Assembly (NCBI RefSeq): GCF_005048155.1
Contig: NZ_SUMB01000012.1
Location: 186,001-250,000 of the forward strand
Length of the DNA stretch: 64,000 nucleotides
Direction: 5' to 3'
Source of the DNA: Streptomyces piniterrae
GTDB lineage: Bacteria; Actinomycetota; Actinomycetes; Streptomycetales; Streptomycetaceae
The notes below the pieces were generated by a model, which ran no database searches, was not told where the DNA came from, and saw nothing but the letters and a program-made list of their open reading frames with translations. Every line of letters begins with the position of its first letter. Positions within the stretch are counted from its first letter, which is position 1. The translations under genes were made by a program, and so were the position numbers. Positions 28,083 through 36,182 of this stretch are shown here, piece after piece.

Positions 28083-28098
28083 GCCGGGATCACGGTTT
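28073..28098 (+). repeat. 26-bp direct repeat, copy 1
   Basis: Begins CCTGTTCTGAGCCGGGATCA and covers the stop codon of the HTH gene. An identical copy is found at 29103-29128, 1030 bases later; the flanks outside the 26 bases do not match. The pair brackets the haloalkane dehalogenase gene, like attachment or target-duplication sequences. Confidence 0.85.
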
Positions 28099-28239
28099 TG
28101 CTCTCTGTCCATCTCGACAGCACCACCGCCACCGCCACCGGCCGCGTGGCGAGCATCTCACTGGTGCATCCACCGAGGGCACCGAACCGCAGTCGATTCG
28201 GCCGTAGGGTCGGTCGAAGCCTTCGGACAGGACGACGCG

Positions 28240-29100
28240 ATGATGATCGACTTCACCCCGGACAAAGCCCTCTACCCCTTCGAATCCCGCTGGTTCGATT
28301 CATCCGCCGGCCGAATCCACTACATAGACGAGGGATCCGGAATCCCCATCCTGTTCTGTCACGGCAGCCCCACGTGGAGTTTCCTCTATCGCAAGATCAT
28401 CGGCGAGCTACGCGACCGGTTCCGCTGCGTGGCGGTCGACTATCTGGGCTTCGGTTTGTCGGAACGGCCGCCGAACTACGGTTACACCATCGCCGAACAC
28501 GCCACTGTCATCGGCGAATTCGTCGATCATCTGGGGCTCGACCAGTTCGTGATCATGGGCCAGGACTGGGGCGGACCGGTCGGCACTGCCGTAGCCACCA
28601 AGCGAGCCGACCGGGTTCGTGGGCTGGTGCTCGGCAACACCTTGTTCTGGCCGGCGGAAGCCTGGACCATGAAGGCCTTCGGCCGGGTCATGGGAAGCCC
28701 GCCGATGCAGCGGCAGATTCTGCGCAACAACCTCATAGTTGAGCGTTTCCTGCTCGGTGAGCTGCGGAACAAGCTCAGCGCCGCCGAGGCCGATCACTAC
28801 CGCAAGGTGCAGCCGTCCCCCGAAGCCAGGCGCGGCATCGCCGTCATGCCCCAGCAGATCCTGGCTGCCCGCCCCTTGCTAGAGCAGCTGGCCACGGACG
28901 TGCCCGCTCGACTCGGCAACAAGCCGACCCTCCTGGTCTGGGGAATGAAGGACATGGCTTTCCGCCCCGCGGTGCACCTGCCGCGGATGCGCGGCACCTT
29001 CACCGATCACAAGGTTCTCCAACTGCCCGACGCCAGGCACTACATCCCCGAACACGAGCCCGGCGAGATCGCCGAAGCCATCACCGAGCGTTTCCTCTAG
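28240..29100 (+). CDS. haloalkane dehalogenase-like alpha/beta hydrolase
   Basis: 286 aa from ATG 28240, with AGGA upstream. Signature elements: LFCHGSPTWSFLYRKII (the oxyanion region; haloalkane dehalogenases have HGxPTWS/E), the nucleophile elbow IMGQDWGGPVG with Asp instead of Ser, and the late histidine in DARHYIPEHEPGE. It should hydrolyse a carbon-halogen bond to an alcohol and halide in the cytosol. Related proteins with this elbow include epoxide hydrolases, so activity needs testing. The gene is bracketed by a perfect 26-bp repeat and its base composition is slightly lower in GC than its neighbours, consistent with acquisition. Confidence 0.8.
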   Translation: MMIDFTPDKALYPFESRWFDSSAGRIHYIDEGSGIPILFCHGSPTWSFLYRKIIGELRDRFRCVAVDYLGFGLSERPPNYGYTIAEHATVIGEFVDHLGLDQFVIMGQDWGGPVGTAVATKRADRVRGLVLGNTLFWPAEAWTMKAFGRVMGSPPMQRQILRNNLIVERFLLGELRNKLSAAEADHYRKVQPSPEARRGIAVMPQQILAARPLLEQLATDVPARLGNKPTLLVWGMKDMAFRPAVHLPRMRGTFTDHKVLQLPDARHYIPEHEPGEIAEAITERFL

Positions 29101-29102
29101 AA

Positions 29103-29128
29103 CCTGTTCTGAGCCGGGATCACGGTTT
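29103..29128 (+). repeat. 26-bp direct repeat, copy 2
   Basis: Identical to 28073-28098 over 26 bases, starting two bases after the dehalogenase stop codon. The sequence that follows (29129-29313) leads into a truncated Tn3-family transposase and may contain its resolution or end sequences. Confidence 0.85.
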
Positions 29129-29313
29129 CGCCGTTGTCCCTCCGCGGATCGGTGAATCGCCTGAACCGGCGTTGTGAGGGGCGTGACCGAGATACGCGCC
29201 AAAGGGGCAACGGGATGATCTCGAAGCCCTGAGCGCCCGTCGGCCGTCACCCATTCGGCTCAGTTCAGTGTCGTTGGTGGTGATGTTGAGCGTCATCTGG
29301 CCTGGGGTGGGTT

Positions 29314-29860
29314 GTGACATCGATCGAACGGACCGGGTATCCGTGGTTCAAGCGGCTGATCACCGCGCATGAGCTGCATCTGTTCTTCTCCCCGAGCCGT
29401 GATGCGCTGGAGTGGGCGGCCGATGCCACGGACTGCGATGAGCATCTGCTGGCGCTGCTGCTGATGCTGAAGTCGTACCGGCGTATGGGGTGTTTCCCCG
29501 CACTGGAGGACGTCCCGGAGATGGTGGTGGACTTCGTCCGGCGCGCGGTGGCGCTGCCGGAGGGCACGCTGCCGGTGTACCGGGCGGAGCGGACCGCCAA
29601 GCACCACCGGGGCCTGGTCCGCAAGCAGGCCGGCGTGACGTACGACCAGGCCAAGGCCCGGCAGATCGTCGAACAGTCGATCCGCAAGGAAGCCGCGGCG
29701 AAGAACCGCCCGGCGGATCTGATCAACATCGCGCTGGAGAAGGTGGTGGATGCCGGGCTGGAGCTGCCCGGGTTCTCGACCTTCGACAAGATGGCCTCGA
29801 AGATCCGCACCGAGGTGAACGCCTCGATCTGCACGGGTATCCACGACCGCATGAGCGCTC
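29314..29860 (+). pseudogene. N-terminal fragment of a Tn3-family transposase (DUF4158 part)
   Basis: About 181 residues from GTG 29314, starting MTSIERTGYPWFKRLITAHE. It matches the N-terminal domain (DUF4158) of Tn3-family transposases of actinomycetes, which are normally near 1000 aa. Homology stops after SICTGIHDRMS. The frame then runs into unrelated DNA and stops at 29946. The DDE catalytic domain is absent, so it is inactive. The fusion point joins it to the end of a VOC-family gene. Confidence 0.85.
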
Positions 29861-29878
29861 CTCAGCGGGCGGGGCCCA

Positions 29879-29980
29879 GGCGAGATCAACAACGGGTACG
29901 GCGGTCGAGGCGTGTACTTCAAAGACCCCGCCGGTCATGCGATTGAGCTGATCACCCGCCCGTATCTGTCACCGAGGTAG
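29879..29980 (+). pseudogene. C-terminal remnant of a VOC (glyoxalase-like) gene
   Basis: 34 codons in frame, GEINNGYGGRGVYFKDPAGH then AIELITRPY, ending in TAG. The GVYFKDPAGHAIELIT pattern, with the metal-binding glutamate, is the classic last strand of vicinal-oxygen-chelate proteins. The rest of the gene is missing, replaced by the transposase fragment upstream, so the element probably inserted into or recombined across it. Confidence 0.7.
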
Positions 29981-29982
29981 GA

Positions 29983-30018
29983 CCTGGTCGGGTGCGCGAA
30001 ACAGCGCGCTCGACCAGG
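29983..30018 (+). terminator. hairpin after the VOC remnant
   Basis: CCTGGTCG (29983-29990) pairs with CGACCAGG (30011-30018), with an inner GCGCG/CGCGC stem, three bases past the stop of the VOC fragment. It probably is the original terminator of the lost gene. The rest up to 30217 has no visible feature. Confidence 0.55.
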
Positions 30019-30217
30019 CGGTCATCTGGCCGAACTCCACCCTTTCCCCAGGGCGTCGCTCGTTATCTAGGGCTATCGCGCAAACTTGCAGGTGAAAGGC
30101 GCGCAAGCCAGTTGGGCATGTAAGGCACGTTCAGCCCCGATCATGCGGCGGCGCCGCGGTTTACGTCCGGCGTGAGGTCCGTAGATCCGTTGTGCTCACC
30201 GTGCCACGCACAGGCTG

Positions 30218-31060
30218 TCACCCGGCGGACCGAGAGGCGCGGTTCGTTGTGGCGTGCACGGAGCCGAGCAGGCTGAGTGCCTCGGCGCTGGGGCTGCCGT
30301 GTTCGGCGTGGTAGATGATCAACTGCTGGCCGGGGGCGTCCCGCACGTCGAATGCGTGGTGGGTGAGGGTCAGGCCACCGACGTCCGGGTGGTGGAAGTG
30401 CTTGTTTTCCCGGGTCTTGCCGCGCACGGCGTGGGTGTTCCACAGCCGGGCGAAGTCCGTGCTGCGCGTGCTGAGTTCGCCTACGAGAACTCGTAGGCGT
30501 GGACTGCCGGGATCGACGCCGGACGCCTGGCGCAGGTGCCCCACTACCATCTCGGCTGTCCGGTCCCATCGGGGGTGGAACGGCCGACCTGCCGGGTCGA
30601 GGAAGACCATGCGGGCCAGGTTGTCCGTCGGTTCGAAGGGGGAGTACAGCGCCTCGGTCAGGGCGTTGGCGGCCAGGATGTCCAGGGTCGGGTTGATGAC
30701 GAACGCCGGAGTGCTGGGGTAGCCGTCCAGCAGGACGCGCAGGGCGGGGGCGACCTGGTCGGTGGCGGCGACCGGCCGCTGGGACGGTGCGGTTCCGGAC
30801 AGTTGGTGAAGGTGTGCCTGGGCGTCTGTGCCCAGCAGCAGCGCGCGGCTGAGCGCATCCACCACCTGCGCGGACGGGTGGCGTTCGCGGCCCTGTTCCA
30901 GCCGGGTGTAGTAGTCCGCGTTCACCCCTGCCAGTACGGCGACCTCTTCGCGGCGCAGCCCGGCGACCCTCCGCACGCCATGGCTCGGCATCCCGACCTC
31001 GTCTGGCCGCACGGCCGCACGGCGCGCCCGCAGGAACTCACCCAGCTGGTTGTCGGTCAT
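30218..31060 (-). CDS. XRE-family regulator with MmyB-like sensor domain
   Basis: 280 aa. The N-terminal HTH (residues about 5-75) has LGEFLRARRAAVRPDEVGM, RRVAGLRREEVAVLAGVNAD and YYTRLEQGRE, the standard signature of this large actinobacterial group. The C-terminal MmyB ligand-binding (PAS-like) domain includes PAFVINPTLDILAANALTEA and VRGKTRENKHFHHPDVGGLT. Such regulators usually repress the divergent dehydrogenase gene, here the SDR at 31186. The 125-base gap holds two overlapping perfect palindromes that are probable operators. Confidence 0.9.
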   Translation of the reverse strand: MTDNQLGEFLRARRAAVRPDEVGMPSHGVRRVAGLRREEVAVLAGVNADYYTRLEQGRERHPSAQVVDALSRALLLGTDAQAHLHQLSGTAPSQRPVAATDQVAPALRVLLDGYPSTPAFVINPTLDILAANALTEALYSPFEPTDNLARMVFLDPAGRPFHPRWDRTAEMVVGHLRQASGVDPGSPRLRVLVGELSTRSTDFARLWNTHAVRGKTRENKHFHHPDVGGLTLTHHAFDVRDAPGQQLIIYHAEHGSPSAEALSLLGSVHATTNRASRSAG

Positions 31061-31085
31061 GTGCCCAGGCTAGGCCGCGGGACCG

Positions 31086-31122
31086 GTGTGCTGCCTGGGT
31101 GTAGCGCACCCAGGCAGCACAC
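31086..31122. promoter_or_regulatory. 16-bp-arm palindrome between mmyB-type and SDR genes
   Basis: GTGTGCTGCCTGGGTG (31086-31101) and its exact complement (31107-31122), separated by TAGCG. It lies in the centre of the divergent gap, 26 bases from the regulator start. A 37-bp near-perfect dyad like this is a strong candidate operator. Confidence 0.75.
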
Positions 31123-31138
31123 GGCCTGGGCCGTGTGC
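31117..31138. promoter_or_regulatory. second palindrome overlapping the first
   Basis: GCACACGGCC (31117-31126), TG, then GGCCGTGTGC (31129-31138): perfect 10-base arms sharing six bases with the right arm of the larger dyad. Both cannot be extruded or fully occupied at the same time, which suggests alternative or cooperative binding. Confidence 0.65.
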
Positions 31139-31185
31139 AACACCTCGCCCAGACTCGGTGCCCTACCAAGAGATAAGGGGCAGTC

Positions 31186-31923
31186 ATGCCGGACCAGACA
31201 GTCAAGGTCGTAGCGATCACCGGTGCCAGCAGTGGGATCGGCGAGGCGACCGCCCGCCGGCTCGCCGCCGACGGCCACCGCCTGTTCCTGGGAGCACGGC
31301 GCACCGATCGCCTGGACCAACTCGTCACGGAGATCACCGCCACGGGCGGCACGGCGGCGACCCAGCGCCTGGACGTCACCGAGGCCGCCGACGTCCAGGA
31401 CTTCGTGGCAGCGGCCACAGAGCGCTACGGCCGCGTGGACGTGATGGTCAACAACGCCGGGGTGATGCCGCTGTCGCCGCTGGAGGCGCTCAGGACGGAG
31501 GAGTGGAACCGCATGATCGACGTGAACATGCGGGGTGTCCTGCACGGCATCTCCGCAGCCTTGCCCGTGATGCGCGCGCAAGGCGGCGGGCACATCGTGA
31601 ACATCGCCTCCGTCGGCGCGCACGAGGTCTCTCCCACCGCCGCCGTCTACTGCGCCACCAAGTTCGCGGTCCGTGCGATCTCCGAAGGCCTGCGTCAGGA
31701 GTCCGCCGGTGACGTCCGGGTCACGCTGGTCTCGCCGGGCGTCACGGAGTCCGAACTCGCCGACAGCGTCGCGGACCCGGCCGCCCGGGCGGCCATGCGG
31801 ACCTACCGCGCCGTGGCCCTGCCGGCCTCCGCGATCGCGGACGCCGTCGCCTACGCGATCTCCCAGCCGCCGCACGTCGACGTCAACGAGATCGTCGTAC
31901 GACCTGCAGCGAGCGCCCAGTGA
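31186..31923 (+). CDS. short-chain dehydrogenase/reductase (SDR)
   Basis: 245 aa. Cofactor motif TGASSGIGEAT at residues 11-21; NNAG with VDVMVNNAGVM; catalytic Ser in NIASVGA; and YxxxK as YCATK near residue 153. The arginine pair at LGARRTDRL suggests NADP(H) preference. It reduces or oxidises an unknown carbonyl/alcohol in the cytosol. It overlaps the next gene region by a possible GTG at 31920, and the SnoaL-like gene follows after 14 bases. The two form an operon that is divergent from, and probably controlled by, the MmyB-type regulator. Confidence 0.9.
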   Translation: MPDQTVKVVAITGASSGIGEATARRLAADGHRLFLGARRTDRLDQLVTEITATGGTAATQRLDVTEAADVQDFVAAATERYGRVDVMVNNAGVMPLSPLEALRTEEWNRMIDVNMRGVLHGISAALPVMRAQGGGHIVNIASVGAHEVSPTAAVYCATKFAVRAISEGLRQESAGDVRVTLVSPGVTESELADSVADPAARAAMRTYRAVALPASAIADAVAYAISQPPHVDVNEIVVRPAASAQ

Positions 31924-31937
31924 CGGAAGGAACCGGA

Positions 31938-32414
31938 ATGCTGCACACGCCCGCCCTCGACGACCTGACGCGCAGAGTGCGGGACCTGGAGGACCGGGAC
32001 GCCCTGCACGCCCTCATGATCCGCGGCTGGCGGGCACTGGACCGCAAGGACTGGCGGACCTGGTCCGCCTGCTGGGCCGAAGACGCCGTGCTGGAGTTCG
32101 GGCCCTGGCAGCGAACCCAGGGAAAGGAGGCCATTCGCGCGAAGGTGGAGGAGGCCGAGTCGCCTTACACGAGCATCCAGCACCACATCCTCAACATGCA
32201 CGTAGACGTGGCGGGCGACCGGGCAACCGGGATCGGATACATGTGGTTCGTCGCCGTCACCGCTCCCGGGAGAACCTCCGCCCCCTACTCCATGGGCGGC
32301 CCCTACGACTGGGAGTTCCGCCGGAACGGGGACGGCTGGCTCTTGGCCCGGCAGCGACTCGGGGTCTTGTGGACCGACGGCGACGACACCCTGCGAGCCT
32401 TCGAACCGGAGTGA
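31938..32414 (+). CDS. SnoaL-like nuclear transport factor 2 family protein
   Basis: 158 aa from ATG 31938 (GGAAGG upstream); a GTG at 31920 would overlap the SDR stop. Sequence: an N-terminal helix DLTRRVRDLEDRDALHALMI, then the NTF2-type cone with DWRTWSACWAEDAVLEFGPW, the GKEAIRAKVEE helix, and strands with SIQHHILNMHVDVAGDRATG. The acidic and aromatic pocket could serve a SnoaL-like cyclase, dehydratase or isomerase. Its pairing with an SDR supports a small-molecule modifying step; the substrate is unknown. Confidence 0.82.
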   Translation: MLHTPALDDLTRRVRDLEDRDALHALMIRGWRALDRKDWRTWSACWAEDAVLEFGPWQRTQGKEAIRAKVEEAESPYTSIQHHILNMHVDVAGDRATGIGYMWFVAVTAPGRTSAPYSMGGPYDWEFRRNGDGWLLARQRLGVLWTDGDDTLRAFEPE

Positions 32415-32701
32415 CCGGGACTACGTTGTCGACTGCTCGGTGAATCAACACGCTGGGCCGCGCGGCAGCTTCACCGCCGGCCGATCAAGTGCTTGCGGCC
32501 GCCGCGCGCCCCAGAGACGCCACCATCCAGGATGAAGTGGCCTCAGTCTGCTGACGAGGAGGCAGCACGTCGATCACCCCGGCCGACCAAGCGGGTCGAG
32601 CCTCGTGAGCCCTCGCCGTATTTCCGAGGGATACCCGCGCTGTTCTGCCAGCGGCAGAACACCGGCCGGACCGGGCTCGACGATCACTACAGTCCAGTCT
32701 C
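32415..32701. other. intergenic region before the DLH-like gene
   Basis: A 287-base gap. The only clear structure is the inverted repeat at 32641-32661, 40 bases before the next start codon. The rest shows no gene-like frame or further repeat. Confidence 0.4.
32641..32661. promoter_or_regulatory. inverted repeat upstream of the DLH-like gene
   Basis: TGTTCTGCC-AGC-GGCAGAACA: perfect 9-base arms with a 3-base spacer. The position, about 40 bases before the ATG at 32702, is that of a repressor operator. The regulator cannot be named; the closest candidate is the MarR gene at 33615. Confidence 0.6.
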
Positions 32702-33478
32702 ATGACGACGATTACGACGATTACGACGCGTACGGTCGAGTATCCGGCCGACGGTTTGACGATGATCGGGCACCTCGCGCTCCCGGCCGGTGTCGACCGC
32801 CGGCCCGCGGTGCTGCTAGGACCAGAGGGCATGGGGCTCAGCGACGTCGAGCGCCGCCGGGCCGATGCTCTCGCCGAACTGGGATATATAGCGCTGGCCT
32901 TCGACCTTCACGGCGGGCGCTATTTGGGCGACCCCGAGGAGATGCTGGCCCGTTGCCTGCCGCTGCTCGCTGATCCCGACCGGATGCGGGGCATCGGGCA
33001 TGCGGCGCTCGACGTGTTGCGCACCGAACCGCGGACCGACCCCGACCGGATCGCCGCCGTCGGCTACGGCACCGGGGGCGCCGTCGGGCTGGAACTCGGG
33101 CGCGGCGGCGTCAGCCTGCGTGCGATCGGGACAGTCAACGCACTGACCACGGGCCGACCGGGCGAGGCGGCGCGCATTCGCTGCCCGGTGTGGGCCGGGG
33201 TCGGGTCGGAAGACCCGATCATGCCGCCCGCGCAACGGGACGCGTTCACCACCGAGATGCAGGCCGCGGGCGTCGACTGGCGCCTCACCGTCTACGGCGG
33301 CGCCTTGCACGCCTTCCACCACCCGCCGGTCGACCACCCCGCGGTCCCCGGCGTCGGCTACCACCCACGGCACGCGCAGCGAGCCTGGCGCGACGTCGTC
33401 GACCTGCTCGCCGAGTGCCTGCCCGTGACGGAGGATCTGGGGCACGACCCAGGTGAGCATGCTGGCGCCGGGCACTGA
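32702..33478 (+). CDS. dienelactone hydrolase-fold protein lacking the catalytic cysteine
   Basis: 258 aa. The fold elements fit dienelactone hydrolase: VLLGPEGMGLSDVERRRADA, LAFDLHGGRYLGDPEEM, GSEDPIMPPAQRDAF and the late histidine in GGALHAFHHP. The nucleophile elbow that should read G-Y-C-F-G-G is AVGYGTGGAVGLEL, so the catalytic Cys is replaced by Gly. It may be inactive in classical ring opening, or use other chemistry. N-terminus MTTITTITTR is a short ATT-rich repeat (ACGATT). It is downstream of a perfect inverted repeat. Confidence 0.78.
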   Translation: MTTITTITTRTVEYPADGLTMIGHLALPAGVDRRPAVLLGPEGMGLSDVERRRADALAELGYIALAFDLHGGRYLGDPEEMLARCLPLLADPDRMRGIGHAALDVLRTEPRTDPDRIAAVGYGTGGAVGLELGRGGVSLRAIGTVNALTTGRPGEAARIRCPVWAGVGSEDPIMPPAQRDAFTTEMQAAGVDWRLTVYGGALHAFHHPPVDHPAVPGVGYHPRHAQRAWRDVVDLLAECLPVTEDLGHDPGEHAGAGH

Positions 33479-33500
33479 CAGTCCACTCCCCTCAAGTCCG

Positions 33501-33545
33501 GCCGTGCTGATCGACGGCACCCTCATCCCCGTCACCGGCTCCCAG
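33501..33545 (+). pseudogene. short IS-transposase-like remnant
   Basis: In frame from 33501: AVLIDGTLIPVTGSQ, which resembles the DDE motif region of IS5-type transposases (VLIDGTLIP...). Nothing on either side continues the homology. It is too short for certainty. Confidence 0.35.
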
Positions 33546-33614
33546 CGGTCGAGGCCGCCCGCGCCAGTCGGCCATTTCCATAAAGTATGAATATAAAAAT
33601 GCTATGCTTCGAGC

Positions 33615-34073
33615 ATGAGTCGTCAAGACACCGCTTCTGGCGCGTCCGCCGCCATCGGGGCAGCCCTCTACGGCCTGGCCACCAGGGCCGCGAGACGCCT
33701 GCCCCGGGACATGAGCCTGACGTCCGCCGCCACCCTGGCCACCCTTGACCGGACCGGCCCGCGGCGCATCACCGATCTGGCCGCGGTCGAGGGCGTCACC
33801 CAGCCCGCGATGACCGCCCTGGTCCGGGTGATGGAGGAGTCCGGCCTGGTCGAGCGGCGGGGCGACGCGTCCGACAAGCGGGTCACGCTGGTGTGCCTGA
33901 CCGAGGCCGGCGCGTCCTATGTCCGGACGCGGCGCCAGGCGGGCGTCCACGCGTTCGAGCGGTTGATCGGCGAGCTCACCGGCGACGAGGTCGAGGCGCT
34001 GGTGGCGGCCCTTCCGGCGCTGAAGCATCTGGCCGAGCTCGAAAGCCAGGACCGCGAAGGGCCGAAGCAGTGA
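33615..34073 (+). CDS. MarR family transcriptional regulator
   Basis: 152 aa. The winged-helix core is clear: ITDLAAVEGVTQPAMTALVR (recognition helix), MEESGLVERRGDASDKR with the wing DKRVTLVCLTEAG. It is preceded by an AT-rich patch (33580-33610, AAAGTATGAATATAAAAAT) that looks like its promoter. Its last four bases (GTGA, 34070-34073) overlap the start of an MFS exporter gene, so it probably controls drug export. Confidence 0.9.
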   Translation: MSRQDTASGASAAIGAALYGLATRAARRLPRDMSLTSAATLATLDRTGPRRITDLAAVEGVTQPAMTALVRVMEESGLVERRGDASDKRVTLVCLTEAGASYVRTRRQAGVHAFERLIGELTGDEVEALVAALPALKHLAELESQDREGPKQ

Positions 34074-35503
34074 CCGGGCAGCCGGTCGGCGGGGTCGCGG
34101 TGAAGGCGTTCGCGGTGGCGCGCTCCGAGGCGCGGCTGCTGGTCCCCGCCCTGATGTTCATCGCTCTGGTCGTGGCGGCGGTCGCCAGCCTCGGGACGCC
34201 GCTCATCACCAGCGTGGCGACCTCGTTCCACGTCTCGCTCGGCAGCGCGCAGTGGACGCTGACCGTCGCGCTGCTCAGCGGCGCCGTCGCCACGCCGGTC
34301 CTGGGCCGGCTCGGAGCCGGCCCGCACCGGCGGGCCACGATCCTCGCCACGCTGGCGGTCGTCGTCGCCGGCAGCGCGCTCACCGTGCTGCCGCTGCCGT
34401 TCGCGTGGCTGCTGGCCGGCAGGGCGGCCCAGGGCGTCGGGCTCGGGCTGACGGCGCTGATGATGGGCGTGGCCCGGGACCACCTCCCCGAGGAGCGCAG
34501 CGCGGCCGTGATCGCCCTGATCTCGGTGGTCTCGGTCATCGGGGCCGGCGTCGGCTACCCGCTGGCCGCACTGCTCGCCGAGCTCGGCGGGGTACGGGCC
34601 GCCTACGGCCTCGGCCTGGTCGTCACCGCCGCCGCCCTCCTGACCGCGTGGCGCTCCATGCCCGAAGCTCCCGAAGGCCGCTCCGCCCACGTGGACGTGG
34701 CGGGCGCGGTCGTCCTGGCCGCTGCGCTGCTCCTGGTGCTGTTTCTCGCCGGCGAACGGAATCTGTGGAGCCGGCACCTCGTCGTGGCGGCGGGCCTCGC
34801 CGTCGTCGCGGTGGTGCTGCTCTGCGTCTGGGCCGTCATCGAGCTGCGCAGTACGACGCCCCTGGTCGATGTGCGGGCGGTGCGGCACCCGGCGGTCGCC
34901 GGGGCGAACCTCGCCATGTTCGTCGCCGGGATCGGCATGTACCTCCTGCTCACGCTCATCACCCGGTACGCGCAGACGCCGCACGGCGCCGGCTACGGCT
35001 TCGGGCTGACGACCTTCGTCGCCGGGCTGGTCCTCATCCCGTTCTCGGTCCTTGGGTTCGTCGCCGGCAAGCTCACGCCGCGGATCCGGACGCGGATCGC
35101 CGACCCCCTGCTCCTGGCCGGCAGCGCCGTCGTGGTCGGCGGCGGGTTCGCCCTGTTCGCGGCGGCCCGGTCGGACCTGGCCGAACTGTTCGCGGCGATG
35201 GGCGTGCTCGGCTTCGGCGTCGGCGGCTTCTCGGCCGCGATGCCCGGCGTCATCCTGGCCGTCACCCCCAAGAGCGAGACGTCGAGCGCCATGAGCTTCA
35301 ACTACGTCGTCCGCAGCGTCGGGTACTCCCTGGGCAGCGCCATCGGCGGCCTGATCCTCGCCGCGGGCACCGGCCCCGGCCACCTCTTGCCCGACGACAG
35401 CGCCTACACCACCGCGGCGCTGGTCGGCATCGGCGCCATGGCGATCGCGACGCTGACAAGCCTCGCTCTCGCCCGCCGACGCCCGTCCGAGACCAACCCG
35501 TAA
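34070..35503 (+). CDS. MFS transporter, probable multidrug exporter (DHA2-like)
   Basis: 477 aa from the GTG that overlaps the marR stop. About 14 hydrophobic helices. Motif A of the major facilitator family is visible between helices 2 and 3 as LGRLGAGPHRRATI, and RAAQGVGLGL fits helix 4 of drug exporters. It should use the proton gradient to export hydrophobic compounds from the membrane. Co-translation with MarR is the standard arrangement for inducible multidrug efflux. Confidence 0.88.
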   Translation: MTGQPVGGVAVKAFAVARSEARLLVPALMFIALVVAAVASLGTPLITSVATSFHVSLGSAQWTLTVALLSGAVATPVLGRLGAGPHRRATILATLAVVVAGSALTVLPLPFAWLLAGRAAQGVGLGLTALMMGVARDHLPEERSAAVIALISVVSVIGAGVGYPLAALLAELGGVRAAYGLGLVVTAAALLTAWRSMPEAPEGRSAHVDVAGAVVLAAALLLVLFLAGERNLWSRHLVVAAGLAVVAVVLLCVWAVIELRSTTPLVDVRAVRHPAVAGANLAMFVAGIGMYLLLTLITRYAQTPHGAGYGFGLTTFVAGLVLIPFSVLGFVAGKLTPRIRTRIADPLLLAGSAVVVGGGFALFAAARSDLAELFAAMGVLGFGVGGFSAAMPGVILAVTPKSETSSAMSFNYVVRSVGYSLGSAIGGLILAAGTGPGHLLPDDSAYTTAALVGIGAMAIATLTSLALARRRPSETNP

Positions 35504-35536
35504 GTCAGATGCACTCATCCCAACACTGGAGGTTCC

Positions 35537-35830
35537 ATGCCCAAGGGCTACTGGGTCAGCGTCTACCGCACCATTTCAGACCCTGAGAAGCTGGCTGCTT
35601 ACAACAAGCTGGCCAGTCTGGCCGTCGGGCCCATGGGCGGTCGGACCCTCGTCCGTGGCGGTCGGGTCGTGGCGTATGACGCCGGAATCGCCGAGCGCAC
35701 CGTCCTGGTCGAGTTCGACAGCTTCGAGCAGGCCGTCGCGGCGCGCGAGAGTGCGGCCTACCAGGAGGCGCTGGCCGCCCTCTCCGACGGCGTCGAGCGC
35801 GACTTCCGCATAGTCGAAGGCATCGACTGA
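35537..35830 (+). CDS. DUF1330 family protein
   Basis: 97 aa, whole-length DUF1330: MPKGYWVSVYRTISDPEKLA, YNKLASLAVGPMGGRTLVRGG and ERTVLVEFDSFEQAVAARES. It is a small ferredoxin-like dimeric fold of unknown function. A GGAGG site lies just before the ATG at 35537. It follows the MFS gene by 33 bases in the same direction, so it is probably co-transcribed with the marR-MFS pair. Confidence 0.87.
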   Translation: MPKGYWVSVYRTISDPEKLAAYNKLASLAVGPMGGRTLVRGGRVVAYDAGIAERTVLVEFDSFEQAVAARESAAYQEALAALSDGVERDFRIVEGID

Positions 35831-35963
35831 CCGAGATCCAGTCGGATCTTCACTGAAGGTCCACCATCTTGGTTTTAGCTGGTGCGGCTGCTGGTGTGGC
35901 GGGGTTCGTGGGTGCTCGTGCTCGTGCTGGTCGTGGGCGGCTGTCTTCGGTCTTGACCGTCTG

Positions 35964-36112
35964 TCAGCGGTCGAGTTCGAGGGTCGTCAGGACGAGCAGG
36001 GCGCGGAGCAGGTTGGTGGCGCGGGCGGGGCTCGTGCGGAGTTCGGTGAGGATGCGCCAGGTCTTCAGGTGCGCGAAGCCGTGCTCGACGGGGGCGCGGC
36101 CGGCGCGCGGCC
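35964..36112 (-). pseudogene. C-terminal remnant of an IS5-type transposase
   Basis: Reading the minus strand in frame gives VEHGFAHLKTWRILTELRTS followed by PARATNLLRALLVLTTLELDR and TGA at 35966-35964. This is the well-known C-terminus of Streptomyces IS5-family transposases. The upstream part runs into GC-rich unrelated sequence at about 36110, so only the last fifty codons remain. The region 35831-35963 probably holds the element's end. Confidence 0.8.
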
Positions 36113-36182
36113 GACCGGTTTAGGTCGGTCCGGCGTTACAAGCCGGATGCCGCCCGCACCAACCGCGCGGCCCCGCCCGCGG

